A DNA stretch of 64,000 bases from JBNKEI01 sp050288705 (GCA_050288705.1 JBNKEI010000156.1:9722-73721); one strand, 5' to 3'; numbered from the stretch's first letter, positions 53,995 through 63,206 are shown. The notes: generated by a model from the letters alone, not told the origin. Numbers and translations are program-made.

Positions 53995-54066
53995 TGGGCG
54001 ATGCTGGTTTCGAACCAGCGACCCCTGCCGTGTGAAGGCAGTGCTCTACCACTGAGCCAATCGCCC
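53995..54066 (-). tRNA. tRNA-Val (anticodon CAC)
   Basis: 72 bases, no encoded CCA (flank is ACTA). Acceptor stem GGGCGAT/ATCGCCC; D arm with GCTCAGTGGTAGAGC; anticodon stem CTGCC/GGCAG with loop TTCACAC, giving CAC at 54032-54034, which reads GUG; T arm GCTGG TTCGAAA CCAGC. All arms pair without mismatch apart from the normal junctions. A terminator follows. Confidence 0.95.
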
Positions 54067-54101
54067 TAAATCAATCCCAACGAGCGGCGCAATATGCAAC
54101 C

Positions 54102-54806
54102 TCACGGCTTGTTTGTCAACACCTGTTCTGCGTTGAACTTTCCCGTCAACTGTGGCACTAGGCGCTCGGCCAATTGATTTACTGTTTCCACTATTACGTC
54201 TTCGAACCTGTTGTCTATTAACAATTGATGAGAGGCTGAATCATCCTTCCACTCCGCATCAAGTTTTGATTTCCATAGCACCGATTTTTCTGGCAAGAGC
54301 AATAGCCTACCTTGGCCGCGAATAAAAAAACGGGCGCGTTCGCTTTGCACTACTCCCCACTCGCTAATCACTAATTCCAACACCGAATCTGCTCCGCTTG
54401 CTTCAAGTGCTTGGTAGTCGATTGTATTATCGATAGCGGTCACTAGTAAGCTCTGCAGAGCAGTGGCCACTTCTGCCGCAGTCATGGCTGTAGTCCACGG
54501 TGGTTGGGCAGGCAGTCTGGAAAACAAGGCTCCTCGAACGCGTTCCTCTAGCTCGAAAGTGCTTACTTGCCGAGCTAGTTTTTGTTGCAGTAGCCGTCCT
54601 GCTTGTATTCCTCGGGGATCATTTGGGCCTGATTTTACAACTGCTGCAGTTGGGCCTGGCGCCGCTCTGATTACTATCGCAATTCGGTGAATACTATCTA
54701 GATCGCCTGGCCGCAGGTATTTATGCGTACAGCCAGTAAAGAACAAGGCGACTATTCCTAGTGTCATTGGCCAATAATGCCAAAAAGGTATTTTTTTGTT
54801 TTGCAT
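54102..54806 (-). CDS. Small lipoprotein of unknown function
   Basis: 234 residues from the ATG at 54806; the frame extends back another 48 codons into the neighbouring gene, but that part does not look like a signal. The N-terminus has basic residues, a hydrophobic stretch (PMTLGIVALFFTG) and the lipobox FTGC. The rest is soluble, with a beta strand-rich half and conserved-looking VLELVISEWGVV. Periplasmic or outer-membrane-facing lipoprotein. No family recognised. It starts 17 bases after the GT-C-like gene, so probably co-transcribed. Confidence 0.65.
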   Translation of the reverse strand: MQNKKIPFWHYWPMTLGIVALFFTGCTHKYLRPGDLDSIHRIAIVIRAAPGPTAAVVKSGPNDPRGIQAGRLLQQKLARQVSTFELEERVRGALFSRLPAQPPWTTAMTAAEVATALQSLLVTAIDNTIDYQALEASGADSVLELVISEWGVVQSERARFFIRGQGRLLLLPEKSVLWKSKLDAEWKDDSASHQLLIDNRFEDVIVETVNQLAERLVPQLTGKFNAEQVLTNKP

Positions 54807-54822
54807 GGGTTTTCTAATACTA

Positions 54823-56385
54823 TCATAAGCTTTCAAGCATTGCCTTTTTTTGCTTCCTAGATTCGGAAAAATGAACAAGGTAGTACCAGATTTGGTTGTC
54901 GGTAAAAGACCATAGTCTGCCTCTAAATTCTTTGTGGTCAATATTGGCACGAATTCTTTCCAAGAATTTTGCTTTTTTTTGGGCGATGAGTCGATTGGCT
55001 TCTTGAGCAGAAGAAACAGCTACTACTTGGGAGGTATCAAGGCGTTGCAAGCGGTAGGCAACTGTTTTGGCATTCCACCCCTTAAGGTCATAAGCCCAGG
55101 CGCCGACTACTTGAACTAGCGCCGAAAAGGCAAACAGAAAAACAAAACATAGTCGTAATGCGGTCTTTTTCCTGGTCCAAGGCGAGACTGGCTGTTTTTG
55201 GTTTTCAGTCCAATAAAAGGCGGGAACTAAGAAAAGAACCAAAAGTAAACTAAGGTCAACGATGTGGCGATACCCGTAGGACCAACCTCCCCACCAGTCA
55301 AAGTGCTTGGATTCAACAATAAGAATAGCCGCTGCCGCTAGGGTGAGCGGGCGCAAATCCAACCATTTCCGATCCCGCCAGATCATCCAGACGGCAGGGA
55401 AAACAAAAAGCAAAAAGGGGGAATGGAAAAACAAACCTCGGGAAGGACTAAACAGCAATCCTAGCAATCCTTCTATTAAAGGGGTACTCCAGACCGATGA
55501 CGAGCCGGTCTTCGCCACTGCCAGAAGAGCCCCGGCCACGCTCTGCCCAAAGACAAAAGGGGACCCTAAGTAATAGGTATTGTAAGCTGCCAATCCTAGA
55601 AGAGGAGGTAAGCTTCCCAATAAGCAGTAAAGAACGCGATGGCGTTTTTTTAGCAAGAACAATACTATAGCCCCCAGCAGAGCGAAGCTAGTAGGTCGGC
55701 AAGCTACCGCACAGCCTAAGGTTAATCCGCAAAGAAAATCACGTGTTCGCGAAGGAGTACGGCTTAGAAAGCAATAAATACCGGCGGCCCAAAAAAACTC
55801 GGTTGGTCCATGCTGCCATAAAGCTTGACTGCTAATACTCCATACGCACGTTCCCAGTCCGTAAACTAGCGCTAGAACGAAAGCGCAGAATAAACTTAGG
55901 AATCGGCAAGCGCTCAAAAAAAGAAAACAAGCGGAGGCAGCAACCAGTAAAGACGCTACTGTCTTGCTCCCATACCAAAGGCATTGGGAACAGTTTTCTA
56001 AAGGTAATGTCTTCCACCAATCCAGTATGGCAAAAAAGGGAAGGGCGGTTAGTCCAGCGCCGGGACCGAAAGTGCTAACAAATCTGAGGTGTTTAGTTTC
56101 TCGCTGGACGGTTGGAACGAGAAAATATCGCGGTCCCCGAAGGCTTTTGTCTTTCCAAAGAAACATCGAGGGATGTTCTTCTGATCCAAAAGTAAAAGTG
56201 CCTCGATGCAGTAACTGGGTGGGAAGGTAGATTGCTGGCTTAGCATCATTTCCCGGCAAAAAATCACCATTGAGATGATAGATAACCGCTAGGACAACCA
56301 GAAGAATTCCTGCCCAGCACAGTTTTGAATAAGGCCGATGAGTATGTTCAAGCTGAGACGCTCTTCGTCCAGAAGGTTGTTTCAT
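54823..56385 (-). CDS. Multi-spanning membrane protein, possible GT-C glycosyltransferase
   Basis: 520 residues from ATG 56385; ATG 56415 adds ten residues. About ten hydrophobic helices. The first periplasmic loop is long and has NDAKPAIYLP, an acidic residue position reminiscent of the DE/ND motif of GT-C enzymes (mannosyltransferases, ArnT, dolichol-type). It has a soluble tail of about 80 residues after the last helix with WNAKTVAYRLQRLDTSQVV. A sugar transfer to lipid-linked acceptor is plausible but unproven. Operon partners are the lipoprotein and the coiled-coil gene upstream. Confidence 0.55.
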   Translation of the reverse strand: MKQPSGRRASQLEHTHRPYSKLCWAGILLVVLAVIYHLNGDFLPGNDAKPAIYLPTQLLHRGTFTFGSEEHPSMFLWKDKSLRGPRYFLVPTVQRETKHLRFVSTFGPGAGLTALPFFAILDWWKTLPLENCSQCLWYGSKTVASLLVAASACFLFLSACRFLSLFCAFVLALVYGLGTCVWSISSQALWQHGPTEFFWAAGIYCFLSRTPSRTRDFLCGLTLGCAVACRPTSFALLGAIVLFLLKKRHRVLYCLLGSLPPLLGLAAYNTYYLGSPFVFGQSVAGALLAVAKTGSSSVWSTPLIEGLLGLLFSPSRGLFFHSPFLLFVFPAVWMIWRDRKWLDLRPLTLAAAAILIVESKHFDWWGGWSYGYRHIVDLSLLLVLFLVPAFYWTENQKQPVSPWTRKKTALRLCFVFLFAFSALVQVVGAWAYDLKGWNAKTVAYRLQRLDTSQVVAVSSAQEANRLIAQKKAKFLERIRANIDHKEFRGRLWSFTDNQIWYYLVHFSESRKQKKAMLESL

Positions 56386-56453
56386 TGAGCCCCCGCACAA
56401 GGCTTCCTCGCGCATGGTAGCGAGATATATGCGCCGGATTCAATGGGCCAGGG

Positions 56454-57743
56454 CTATCGGGACTGGTTCTTTAGCTGTGCTTCCAAGCGTACAACTTTCA
56501 TCTTCAGCATTGCTGCCGCCTCTATGGCAGATTCGGCGGTAATCAACTTTTTCTTAAAAACCGCCAACTCATCCTGGTACCGCCTGCGCTCGGCAGAAAG
56601 ATGTTCTACTTCAGCTTGGAGAGTTTGTAATTGATCGGTAAGCAATTGAGTGCGCTGTTCGGCTTGGCGCAGTTGAGCTCGGAGGGTTTCCGCAATAGCT
56701 TGCGCTTCTTGCGCTTTATTTTCGGCAACCTGCACTCTTTGATAGGAATCTTCCGAGCCCGAAAAGGTCTCTTGTAGGTCATTTTGGAGCTGACTGATAG
56801 TGTTTAATGCAGCTCGGTATTCTTCATCTTTTTTAAACAATTCGTTTTGAATTTCAGTTGTCTTTTCATTAGCGACCGCAAGCTGATGGTGAAGACTATC
56901 AACCACTGCGAGTTGTTCAGAATTTAGTCCTTCCAGCTCTTTTATGCGCGCTTGGCTCGCTTCCTGAGATGACTCTAAAGATAATTCCATCTGCATGATT
57001 TCGGTATGCAGGAGGTCAATTTCTTCGTGAAGCGCGTGTTTATTGTTTTGAATTTCACCAAAATTGGTTTCTAAATCCTGAATATATTGCTTGTCTCTAG
57101 CTCTCTCTTCTTCCAATTGCTGAATTTGCTGAAGATGGGAGGTGCTGATTTCTTCCCGTTCAGCGTGCAGCGAATTAAGTTGGGACAACAAATTATCTGC
57201 TTGGTCTTTAATTTGTATAAGTTCCTGATTAGTTTCAGTTAGTTGCACGGTAAGCGAGTGAGAAGTCTTTTTTTCCAGATTGTATTGCGATGTCAGATTC
57301 AGTACTTGCGTTTCCATTTGCTCCAGCGCTTTCGCTAAATCTTTGCGGTCCGCCAAATTAGCTTGTAGCTCTTCATCAACTTCCAAAAGCTTTTTCTGTG
57401 CTAAGTCGGCCCGAGTTTTCTCTGAGGAGCAGTTGTTTTTCCACTGTTCAGCTTCGGAGAATAACTCGTAATACATGTCACGAGCGCGTTGCAAAGTTTC
57501 TGATTTTTGGCGAATAACTGTTCGAAAATAATCAATCTTGTCCTCAGGCAAGCTGCTCTTGGGCATCCTTGGTTCAGGAGCCTCGCCGAAGGGGTCACCA
57601 GATCGAAGGACACTCACTCCTGAGGTTCCAGCGGTGGTCATTGATTGAGATTGAGACCCAGTGTTTTTTTTGTGTGGCAAAGGAGGTGGAACTTTAGTGC
57701 GATCAGCTTCTAACAATGTATCCTCTTTTTTAAGCTTCGCCAT
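56454..57743 (-). CDS. Long coiled-coil protein
   Basis: 429 residues. After a Ser/Pro/Gly-rich head (1-70), residues about 75-425 are a nearly unbroken coiled coil rich in Glu, Gln and Leu with heptad spacing (LNLTSQYNLEKKTSHSLTVQ; SLHHQLAVANEKTTEIQNEL). It has no membrane segment or enzyme domain. Such proteins in deltaproteobacteria can act in cell polarity, division or motility, but I see nothing specific. First gene of a probable three-gene transcript with the membrane protein and the lipoprotein. Confidence 0.75.
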   Translation of the reverse strand: MAKLKKEDTLLEADRTKVPPPLPHKKNTGSQSQSMTTAGTSGVSVLRSGDPFGEAPEPRMPKSSLPEDKIDYFRTVIRQKSETLQRARDMYYELFSEAEQWKNNCSSEKTRADLAQKKLLEVDEELQANLADRKDLAKALEQMETQVLNLTSQYNLEKKTSHSLTVQLTETNQELIQIKDQADNLLSQLNSLHAEREEISTSHLQQIQQLEEERARDKQYIQDLETNFGEIQNNKHALHEEIDLLHTEIMQMELSLESSQEASQARIKELEGLNSEQLAVVDSLHHQLAVANEKTTEIQNELFKKDEEYRAALNTISQLQNDLQETFSGSEDSYQRVQVAENKAQEAQAIAETLRAQLRQAEQRTQLLTDQLQTLQAEVEHLSAERRRYQDELAVFKKKLITAESAIEAAAMLKMKVVRLEAQLKNQSR

Positions 57744-57900
57744 AGCGGTATCAGTTCTACTATGGGATTCGTCTTTTGGCGAACCGTGTGGAGCCTAGAA
57801 CCTGGAATCTAGAGCCATGCACCAGCGGATTTGTTGCGATCAAACAGGATTCAAATCTTGTATATCAAGCTTGTTGTGTCTTGGTGGATGCGACTTCTGG

Positions 57901-58107
57901 TTAGTGACAGCTAGAACAGCTTTTTCCGCTACACCCTGAACAGCCTGATGAGCCTGCGCTTTTTATTCCCTTGGCTACACAACAAGAAAGAAGACGACTA
58001 ACCTGCTTTTCTCCGCAGTGTGGACAAGTAATAGTTTCGTCGGAAGACTTAACCAGCTCTTCAAAATTGAGATCGCAGCGATTGCAATGGTATTCGTAGA
58101 TAGGCAT
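57901..58107 (-). CDS. FmdB-family zinc ribbon protein
   Basis: 68 residues from ATG 58107, where the standard MPIYEYHCNRC begins; an in-frame ATG 12 bases upstream exists. Zinc ribbon with CNRC and CPHC about 19 residues apart, then a Cys-rich tail CSGCSGKSCSSCH typical of the family. Function of FmdB-like proteins is not settled (putative regulators). It stands alone between nikR and the coiled-coil gene. Confidence 0.85.
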   Translation of the reverse strand: MPIYEYHCNRCDLNFEELVKSSDETITCPHCGEKQVSRLLSCCVAKGIKSAGSSGCSGCSGKSCSSCH

Positions 58108-58176
58108 ACCTAGAAACATAGCTTATTCGTGGAGCTACGAAAACCACTATTTCCAAAGCTTCGGCAATACGCTAGT

Positions 58177-58596
58177 TTAGCGAATTTTTTGTCCAGTGGT
58201 TGCAGGGACTAGCTTTCCGTACTTTACTCCTTTGGTGCTTATGAGGTTTTCCGCAATTGCTACTACTTGGTGAGCTAGGCCGCGCAATACCAGCACTTCT
58301 AAGCAGTTGTGATCGTCTAGATGCACGTGGAGAGCCGAGACCACCGAACGGTGGTTCTCGTGCTGAATATGAGTAAGTTTCTGAGCCAAGCTAGAAGAAT
58401 CGTGATCGTATACTAAAGCCACTACTGCTACTCGTTCTTCTTGTTTTCTTGATTCTGACCATTCTTTCTGCACCAGATAATCGCGAATAAGATCACGGAT
58501 GGCCTCAGATCGGTTTTCGTATCCTTTAGATTTAATCAACTTGTCGAATTGCCAAAGAAGCTCGCTATCTAAAGATATTCCAATCCGTTCCAGCAT
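58177..58596 (-). CDS. nikR: Nickel-responsive regulator NikR
   Basis: 139 residues, GGAGG at the start. Ribbon-helix-helix DNA-binding N-terminus (residues 3-42: ERIGISLDSELL...SEAIRDLIRDYL), then an ACT-like domain with the Ni ligands His79, His90, His92 and Cys98 in the pattern known from E. coli (H76, H87, H89, C95). It should repress nickel uptake genes when Ni is plentiful; no nickel transporter or hydrogenase is in the window. All ligands are present. It lies downstream of the AAA/nuclease gene with about 70 bases between. Confidence 0.93.
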   Translation of the reverse strand: MLERIGISLDSELLWQFDKLIKSKGYENRSEAIRDLIRDYLVQKEWSESRKQEERVAVVALVYDHDSSSLAQKLTHIQHENHRSVVSALHVHLDDHNCLEVLVLRGLAHQVVAIAENLISTKGVKYGKLVPATTGQKIR

Positions 58597-58665
58597 TAAT
58601 CCTCCGGAAAGTGCTAGTTTAAATTCACCAACCTTTTAATAGAAAAACGAAAAACAGAAAAACTA

Positions 58666-60297
58666 TTACATTCCCCAAACGGTAATAGGGTGATCTTGGA
58701 ATGTCTCCTGTCGACAGAAAACTCGCTCCTGCATGGGCAATGAGGAGTCTTTACTGAAAACCAGTAGGTGAATTTCAGGATGGTTCCCAGTGTCTTTCTC
58801 CTGGGACCATTCTCCGCAACTACAGCAATCACAGCGTTGGGCGTAGGCAAAGACTTGAGCCAATCCTTGAGTAATGGTGCTTTTCAAAGATTTGTGCAGT
58901 ATTTTAATTTCGAGCACTGCTTTTTGCACTCCCGCTGGATGCGGCCAACGCAAGTATAAGTCAGTGCGACCCGTACCCAAAGCGTATTCTCGTTCAATGC
59001 GTCCTTTTCCGTTGATTACTCGTTGGAGAAAAGCCTGGAGCAATAGTTGAGGGCCCGCTTCTTGGTAAGCAAAACGGCCTGCCCAAGCTTCGCCATTTTC
59101 TCCATAGAAATCCTGAAATTGTCCTAAAAGCTTCGGTATATCCAAAGTTTCGTCAGGACGGACCCAGTCGGGAACAAATCGTGCTTTGAGCAATTCCTGA
59201 GCATCACAAACAAGCTCTCGAGGAATGATTTCTTGATAAAGAGGGTTAGCAATGGCGGGTCCACGTTCTGTGGAGCGAATCAACCCCAAATCACTACAGT
59301 ACTGAAGATCGTCGGGATGAAGAGCGATTTCGGTTTCTCCCAGAAGAATGGGCTGAACCACCCGTCGTACTCGGTCTTCGCGCAGCTTATCGGTCAGTTG
59401 GTCAAGATGTGTATCACGACGCAGAATAAGAGCATCTTTGGAAGAGATAATAAGTTCCTGGTCAATAGGGAGAGAACGATCTTTGCCCTGCGAGTTCACA
59501 AAGCAAGCCTGATAGGCTAGCGCATTGACCAACCAGGGTTGACCCATGGTGGAATTCCAGATAGTTTCAATGGCTGTGGGGGTAAACATTTGACCGGTAG
59601 CGGTGGTGTGCTCTCCCAAAAGAAGTTCTACTTGTTGGTGATCAAAGTCTCCTAGGCGCAGCGATTCTGCTTTGATGTTGAAAGCCGAGCCACCGGTGAT
59701 TACGGTTTTTTCCACTGCAGAAAACAGCCGGTAGTCACGCACGTCGCGCAGACCACACAAAATCACGCTGGAAGGAAAAGAATGGGGGCGATCGTTGTAC
59801 CCGGCGCGCAGGCTTCGCAGCAAAGCAATTAACGAATCGCCAACCAAAGAATCTACTTCGTCGATAAAAAGCACCAAGGGTAGGGGATTGCACTCTGACC
59901 AGCGAACCAACAAGTGGAAGAAAGCCTCTCTGTCCCCCCATTTAGTGGCTAGGTCCAAATAAATGGAATCCAGAAAAGAATCTCCGCTTTTTAGCGCAGA
60001 AGAAACCAATTGGGAGTTTATCGATCGGAAGGCCCGGTCTACATCATCTCGTGCGGCTTGCCCGGGTTCAACATTGATGTAGTAGGCGCGGCATTGGCCT
60101 TGCTTATTCAGATACTTGACCAGTGCATTGAGGCAGGAAGTTTTACCGGTCTGTCGGGGGGCGTGGAGGATGAAGTACTTCTCCTGGGCTAACAGATTTT
60201 GAATGAGGTCTAAGTCGATGCGCGACAAAGAAGGCACGCAATAGTGCTTTTCAGGTCGAACTGGCCCAGCAGTATTAAAAAATCGTGGAGTGATCAT
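58666..60297 (-). CDS. AAA-like ATPase with C-terminal nuclease-type domain
   Basis: 543 residues. Walker A APRQTGKTS, Walker B LVLFIDEVDSL, and a C-terminal domain of PD-(D/E)XK type: Asp in GRTDLYLRW and Glu-x-Lys in KAVLEIKI. This is the pattern of AAA-ATPase-like proteins with a DUF1703/PF08011-type nuclease end that occur in variable parts of genomes. A role in mobile DNA or defence is possible but not shown. All three nuclease acids/base are present, so activity is plausible. Beyond it lies a decayed region. No RNA or CRISPR partner is seen. Confidence 0.75.
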   Translation of the reverse strand: MITPRFFNTAGPVRPEKHYCVPSLSRIDLDLIQNLLAQEKYFILHAPRQTGKTSCLNALVKYLNKQGQCRAYYINVEPGQAARDDVDRAFRSINSQLVSSALKSGDSFLDSIYLDLATKWGDREAFFHLLVRWSECNPLPLVLFIDEVDSLVGDSLIALLRSLRAGYNDRPHSFPSSVILCGLRDVRDYRLFSAVEKTVITGGSAFNIKAESLRLGDFDHQQVELLLGEHTTATGQMFTPTAIETIWNSTMGQPWLVNALAYQACFVNSQGKDRSLPIDQELIISSKDALILRRDTHLDQLTDKLREDRVRRVVQPILLGETEIALHPDDLQYCSDLGLIRSTERGPAIANPLYQEIIPRELVCDAQELLKARFVPDWVRPDETLDIPKLLGQFQDFYGENGEAWAGRFAYQEAGPQLLLQAFLQRVINGKGRIEREYALGTGRTDLYLRWPHPAGVQKAVLEIKILHKSLKSTITQGLAQVFAYAQRCDCCSCGEWSQEKDTGNHPEIHLLVFSKDSSLPMQERVFCRQETFQDHPITVWGM

Positions 60298-60518
60298 GCG
60301 TCGATGTTCGGTGATCTTGTAAAAATCTTCAAAGTAATTCGTTAGTGACTTGCATATTATTTAATGATGTCTGTTTTTTATGTTATTTTGTTAATAAATA
60401 ATAAATGTTTATCATGTCTACCTTACGGGCATTTATTCGCACCCTCGGCCCCTTGACTCTCCATCAATAGTTGACCAATCATCGCTTTGCTAAACAACAA
60501 ACAACGGAGGCGAAACAA

Positions 60519-60726
60519 ATGTCGACGCTAAATAGTGGTTCCTACGAAACCTATTTATACTGACCAAGGTTCCGGGGCTTCTTTAAATGTTGCGATTTAT
60601 GAACCGGAAATTCCCGACGGCTGGTATTTTCTTGGTCATCTTGCGTTAGACATGCCATCTTCATGAAAATATACCGATTCACAAGTAAAGGTATTGGCTC
60701 CTCACGCTATTCTCGTTTTTTTGTGA
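60519..60726 (+). pseudogene. Remnant of a Vps62-like (DUF946-like) protein gene
   Basis: A start ATG at 60519 with GGAGG upstream opens 14 codons, then a stop. One base off, the frame from about 60558 reads DQGSGASLNVAIYEPEIPDG followed by WYFLGHLAL, the repeat of Vps62-like proteins (DxGSGxxxDxxIYxPxxPxGWYxLG). It is stopped by TGA at 60664-60666 and again at 60724-60726. Frameshift, internal stop and short length mean the gene is dead. The 220 bases before it (60298-60518) are AT-rich and hold no gene. Confidence 0.65.
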
Positions 60727-60728
60727 TG

Positions 60729-60920
60729 TTATATATCTTGAGAGAATAGTTCGAGTCCAGAGATATTGTAATTCACAGCCGACCCTATTCGTCCGAGAGA
60801 GGCATTTCGCACAGAATCCTTATCTGCTGGTTTCGCAGCCCTAGGACCTTTTACTATCATGGTTGTATATTCAGGTTTTCGATGCTGCGATGAATTTGCC
60901 TGCACGCGTTTTTTGATCAT
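60729..60920 (-). CDS. Possible small protein coupled to the STAS-like gene
   Basis: 63 residues, basic N-terminal half. Its ATG overlaps the stop of the following upstream gene (60917) by four bases, as in coupled genes. No family recognised and no own ribosome site checked beyond the overlap. It may be a chance frame in a decayed region. Confidence 0.3.
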   Translation of the reverse strand: MIKKRVQANSSQHRKPEYTTMIVKGPRAAKPADKDSVRNASLGRIGSAVNYNISGLELFSQDI

Positions 60921-61474
60921 GAAGGCTCAGAAAGACCTACGATTTCGGCAAGCTGTTTCTGTAGAACTTCAATCTTGCGCAGCAGCTTTCTTGCGTTGAC
61001 TGCTGGTTCACCTTCTTTTCCTTCTTGCACACGTAGTTCGTTAAATATATAGTTAACGAACTCTGGACACAAAAAACCTTGAAGACCGAGCATCCAGGCT
61101 TTTGCCTCGACAAGATTGTCGAAGCACTGAATCGGAAGCTGCTGTTTTGCAGTTCCCTTCATGAAATTACCGACCGACCATTGAGTCAGGACATTTTTTG
61201 GGACGATGAAAGCCATTTTACGCAAGCCATGCTCGATCGGGATCGGGTTTGCATAACTTACCGTCCAATCGGTGTCGGTTCGATTAACGACTTCGCAATC
61301 TTGCGTATTGCTAATAATAGCCTCGATATTATATTCTTTGAAAGCTTCAATTGTATTAAGAATCGATATCCGAAATTTTTTTGAGCCGGAAAAACCCTTC
61401 CAGGTTTGAATGATACATTTGATGTCTGGATCGTATTTAATCACGCAGTGAGCGCTGTTTTCAATCAGTGTCAT
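60917..61474 (-). CDS. Possible STAS/SpoIIAA-like protein
   Basis: 185 residues from ATG 61474; a longer frame back to 61603 overlaps the opposite transposase remnant and is unlikely. Residues 1-125 have strand-helix order like STAS/SpoIIAA-like proteins: IKYDPDIKCIIQTWKGFSGS, then ILNTIEAFKEYNIEAIISNT, and MAFIVPKNVLTQWSVGNFMK. The last 35 residues form a coiled coil (LLRKIEVLQKQLAEIVGL). Role unknown; weak family call. It sits in a region rich in broken genes, though its frame is intact. Confidence 0.45.
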   Translation of the reverse strand: MTLIENSAHCVIKYDPDIKCIIQTWKGFSGSKKFRISILNTIEAFKEYNIEAIISNTQDCEVVNRTDTDWTVSYANPIPIEHGLRKMAFIVPKNVLTQWSVGNFMKGTAKQQLPIQCFDNLVEAKAWMLGLQGFLCPEFVNYIFNELRVQEGKEGEPAVNARKLLRKIEVLQKQLAEIVGLSEPS

Positions 61475-61615
61475 TTTTTCTTTACCTGACAAACTCTGAG
61501 GTTCTTGCAAAACCCCATAGAAAAATGATTTTTCCAAACTAGCTAATTTTAATGGTAAAAATCCACGCTCGTGTATCCAAATGTTTCGAAAACACAAAAA
61601 CACGAGGTGGACACA

Positions 61616-61990
61616 ATGCTACGAGAACATGTAGCGCGATTCTGGGATGCCTTCAAGCAAAAAACATTATTCGGCTTTGCCGAGGAAATTGGTCCACTCA
61701 CTCAGACGCTTGAGCAGCTAATTCGAATCTGGGAAGTTCTTCGTATTGAGGACGAGGTTAGATACTACAAGGCTTATAATGGCCGTCCTCCGAAGGATCG
61801 AAAAGCAATCGCGCGTGCTTTTGTAGCGAAGAGCTTTTTGAAAATATCAACAACCAGTGCATTCATCGAAAGACTACACGTCGATAGCACCAAGCATATG
61901 GCGAGGGAATTATTGGTCATTCAGCATTGATTCAACATAGCAAGAGAGAGACCTGCCAAGAAAGAATCAAATAATCCCCAAAAAAGATAA
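61616..61990 (+). pseudogene. Degenerate transposase gene (DUF772/InsH-type N-terminus)
   Basis: From ATG 61616 (GAGGTGG upstream) an intact stretch reads LREHVARFWDAFKQKTLFGF then GRPPKDRKAIARAFVAKSFL and STTSAFIERL, the N-terminal region of IS1182/IS5-like transposases. The rest is deleted: after HVDST the sequence jumps and shifts frame. The first frame stops at 61928-61930. Beyond it in the same frame is ARERPAKKE, and pieces such as GEGIIGH and DST lie in other frames, both recalling the centre of these transposases. So an internal deletion and frameshifts killed it. No terminal inverted repeats were found. Confidence 0.7.
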
Positions 61991-62100
61991 AACACAAAAG
62001 CGTTCCATATGTTAAAATTTATCCGCTCAATCAGTTGGCAGGTTGATTCGCAACACTTGGTCCTTTCTTAAATGTGGAGGGCCATGAGATTGATCGTCGG

Positions 62101-62217
62101 TCATTTGCGGCTGTTCGTGATCAGGTCGCTGATGTGCAGAAGCACGGCACGGCCATCGCCATCAGGGGTATCGAAGGAAGCGTTAAGGTCGTTTTCTTGA
62201 ATAGCGGAAAGGCTCAT
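62101..62217 (-). CDS. Possible 38-codon ORF coupled to the chelatase gene
   Basis: Its ATG (62215-62217) overlaps the bchI stop by four bases (ATGA) and it ends at 62101. Sequence begins MSLSAIQENDLNASFD; no known family. It could be a truncated downstream gene of the chelatase operon, cut short by the decayed transposon region. Too short to be sure. Confidence 0.3.
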   Translation of the reverse strand: MSLSAIQENDLNASFDTPDGDGRAVLLHISDLITNSRK

Positions 62218-63206
62218 CGGCCCATCTCCGCGAAAGGTTGTCGTCGCACGCGATGAGGCAGAGCGAGCTCAGAGATTTGATCAATATCCTCGCGCACGAC
62301 TTGCTCACGACCGTTCCAGGCAGCTAGCGCCTTGGCCCCTTGCAGCATGACGATATCGGCGCGATGGCCGTCCACGCCAACCGACAAGGATTTCTCCGCG
62401 ATTGCATGGAGAATACTGTCGTCATAGACAACGGTTTTAAGCCTTTTGCGGGCAGCATAAATCTTTCTCTCTAATTCGGAGCTTTCCGGTTGCCAGCGTG
62501 CCGAAAAGGCCGACGGATCGGCGTCGAATTCCTGACGGCGTTTAACCACTTCCACCCGTTGTTTTGCGTCGCGCAGCCCCTCGATATGCACACAGAGCCC
62601 GAAGCGATCTAAAAGCTGCGGACGAAGTTCACCTTCCTCGGGATTCATGGTGCCGACCAAGGTAAAACGAGATGGATGGACAAAGCTGATGCCCTCTCGC
62701 TCAATGGTGTTCATCCCCATCGCCGCCACATCCAGCAGCAAATCGACAATGTGGTCGTCGAGCAAATTCACCTCATCCACATAAAGAATGCCGCGATGAG
62801 CGCCCGCTAGAAGGCCAGGTTCAATGCGCTTGACGCCCTCTTTCAGGGCATGCTCAAGATCCATGGTGCCAACCACTCGGTCTTCAGTGGCGGAAATGGG
62901 CAACTCTATTAAAGGGACTGGACGGCGCGCCACATGCTCGCGTGTATTGGTTGGAGAATTAGAATTGCAATGGGTACAAGCAGCCAATGGCGCATTAGGA
63001 TTGCAATTAAAGGGGCATCCCGCGACCACTTCGATTTCCCCCATGAGCTGGCTCAAAGCACGGACGGCGGTGGATTTGGCAGTGCCTTTCTCTCCACGGA
63101 TTAGAATTCCAGATAATGAAGGATTAATGACGTTAAGAATAAGGCCAAGCTTCAATTTCTCTTGACCGACAATAGCGGTAAACGGAAAAACAGGTCTAGA
63201 ATTCAC
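62214..63206 (-). CDS. bchI: AAA+ chelatase subunit I (BchI/ChlI-type)
   Basis: 330 residues. Walker A RGEKGTAKST, Walker B ILYVDEVNLLDD, arginine finger region in PQLLDRFGLCVH, and a chelatase insert with a Cys cluster (CPFNCN, CTHC). With a D subunit and an H/CobN-type subunit it drives insertion of Mg into protoporphyrin or Co into corrinoid rings; in a non-phototroph the cobalt role is likelier, but no partner large subunit is in view. The D-type gene follows upstream with 38 bases between. Base composition appears richer in G and C than the flanking genes. Confidence 0.9.
   Translation of the reverse strand: MNSRPVFPFTAIVGQEKLKLGLILNVINPSLSGILIRGEKGTAKSTAVRALSQLMGEIEVVAGCPFNCNPNAPLAACTHCNSNSPTNTREHVARRPVPLIELPISATEDRVVGTMDLEHALKEGVKRIEPGLLAGAHRGILYVDEVNLLDDHIVDLLLDVAAMGMNTIEREGISFVHPSRFTLVGTMNPEEGELRPQLLDRFGLCVHIEGLRDAKQRVEVVKRRQEFDADPSAFSARWQPESSELERKIYAARKRLKTVVYDDSILHAIAEKSLSVGVDGHRADIVMLQGAKALAAWNGREQVVREDIDQISELALPHRVRRQPFAEMGR

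Noticed and set aside
57797..57816. Short palindrome CTAGA/TCTAG between the coiled-coil and FmdB genes
   Set aside because: Five-base arms without a T-tract are below what I would call a terminator or operator.
61571..61615. Upstream extension of the transposase fragment (MYPNVSK start)
   Set aside because: The ATG at 61616 has a better ribosome site and matches the family start; the extension overlaps the opposite gene region.
62074..62256. 60-codon plus-strand ORF across the bchI end
   Set aside because: It is antisense to the bchI 3' end and the small ORF after it, with no signals of its own.
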